Positions 6,052-6,077 of a DNA stretch of 6,077 bases are shown in pieces; within the stretch, counting starts at the first letter, position 1, and each line of letters begins with the position of its first letter. Made by a program: the position numbers and the translations under genes. The stretch comes from an uncultured Opitutia bacterium (GTDB taxonomy: Bacteria; Verrucomicrobiota; Verrucomicrobiia; Opitutales; UBA953): contig CAIVYX010000364.1 of NCBI GenBank assembly GCA_903910245.1, positions 1 to 6,077 on the forward strand, read 5' to 3'. The notes under the pieces are model-generated. The model searched no databases, was not told where the DNA came from, and worked only from the letters and a program-made list of their open reading frames with translations.

Positions 6052-6077
6052 GCACCGACCGCGAATTCAACGATAAG
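6048..6077 (+). CDS. Start of a downstream gene, cut by the window edge (first 10 codons)
   Basis: The ATG at 6048 overlaps the PARG stop codon as ATGA, a common arrangement for translationally coupled genes. It opens a frame reading MSTDREFNDK up to the last base. A Shine-Dalgarno-like CAGGA lies four bases upstream. Ten residues are too few to name a family. Its position makes it the most likely functional partner of the PARG-like enzyme, so its identity would say much about what the operon does. Confidence 0.55.
   Translation, partial: MSTDREFNDK

Overview
The window is chromosomal-type bacterial DNA, GC-rich (about 60% by eye). Four complete genes and the first codons of a fifth all lie on the + strand. 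No tRNA, rRNA, CRISPR array, transposase or phage gene was seen. Three traits would fit a Verrucomicrobiota (Opitutales-like) or related PVC bacterium: pyrimidine-rich gene leaders without Shine-Dalgarno sequences, REP-like hairpins with GTAG feet, and short 7-bp tandem repeats between genes. This placement is an inference from style, since no marker gene is present.

Layout: (1) 48-2513 encodes an 821-aa protein with one N-terminal membrane segment and a long, helix-rich, probably extracytoplasmic body; its function is not recognised. (2) 2514-2835 is a 322-bp non-coding stretch. It holds three REP-like stem-loops, one part of a BIME-like inverted pair, then a short heptamer array and an AT-richer promoter zone. 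Next to the promoter zone, a 21-bp near-palindrome lies just before the next start codon. (3) 2836-4155 encodes a 439-aa cytoplasmic tetratricopeptide (TPR) protein; the longer reading from 2539 is rejected. (4) 4156-4201 is a 46-bp gap with four tandem 7-bp units that contain -10-like TATACT hexamers. (5) 4202-4708 encodes a 168-aa acidic YbjN / type III secretion chaperone-like fold protein. (6) 4735-6051 encodes a 438-aa bacterial-type poly(ADP-ribose) glycohydrolase (PARG, macrodomain-like). It carries the GGG-x7-QEE signature plus an unrecognised C-terminal region of about 155 residues. (7) From 6048 a further gene starts, overlapping the PARG stop by ATGA, and runs off the window.

The best-supported biochemical activity is removal of ADP-ribose by the PARG-like enzyme. 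The YbjN-like gene, the PARG gene and the cut-off downstream gene are tightly packed (26-bp gap, then a 4-bp overlap) and probably form one transcription unit. The TPR gene may be read into it or may be separate, because the 4156-4201 gap could hold its own promoter. A plausible but unproven picture is an ADP-ribose-processing operon with a small chaperone-like partner and a TPR scaffold. The most novel parts are the C-terminal domain of the PARG protein and the unread downstream gene.
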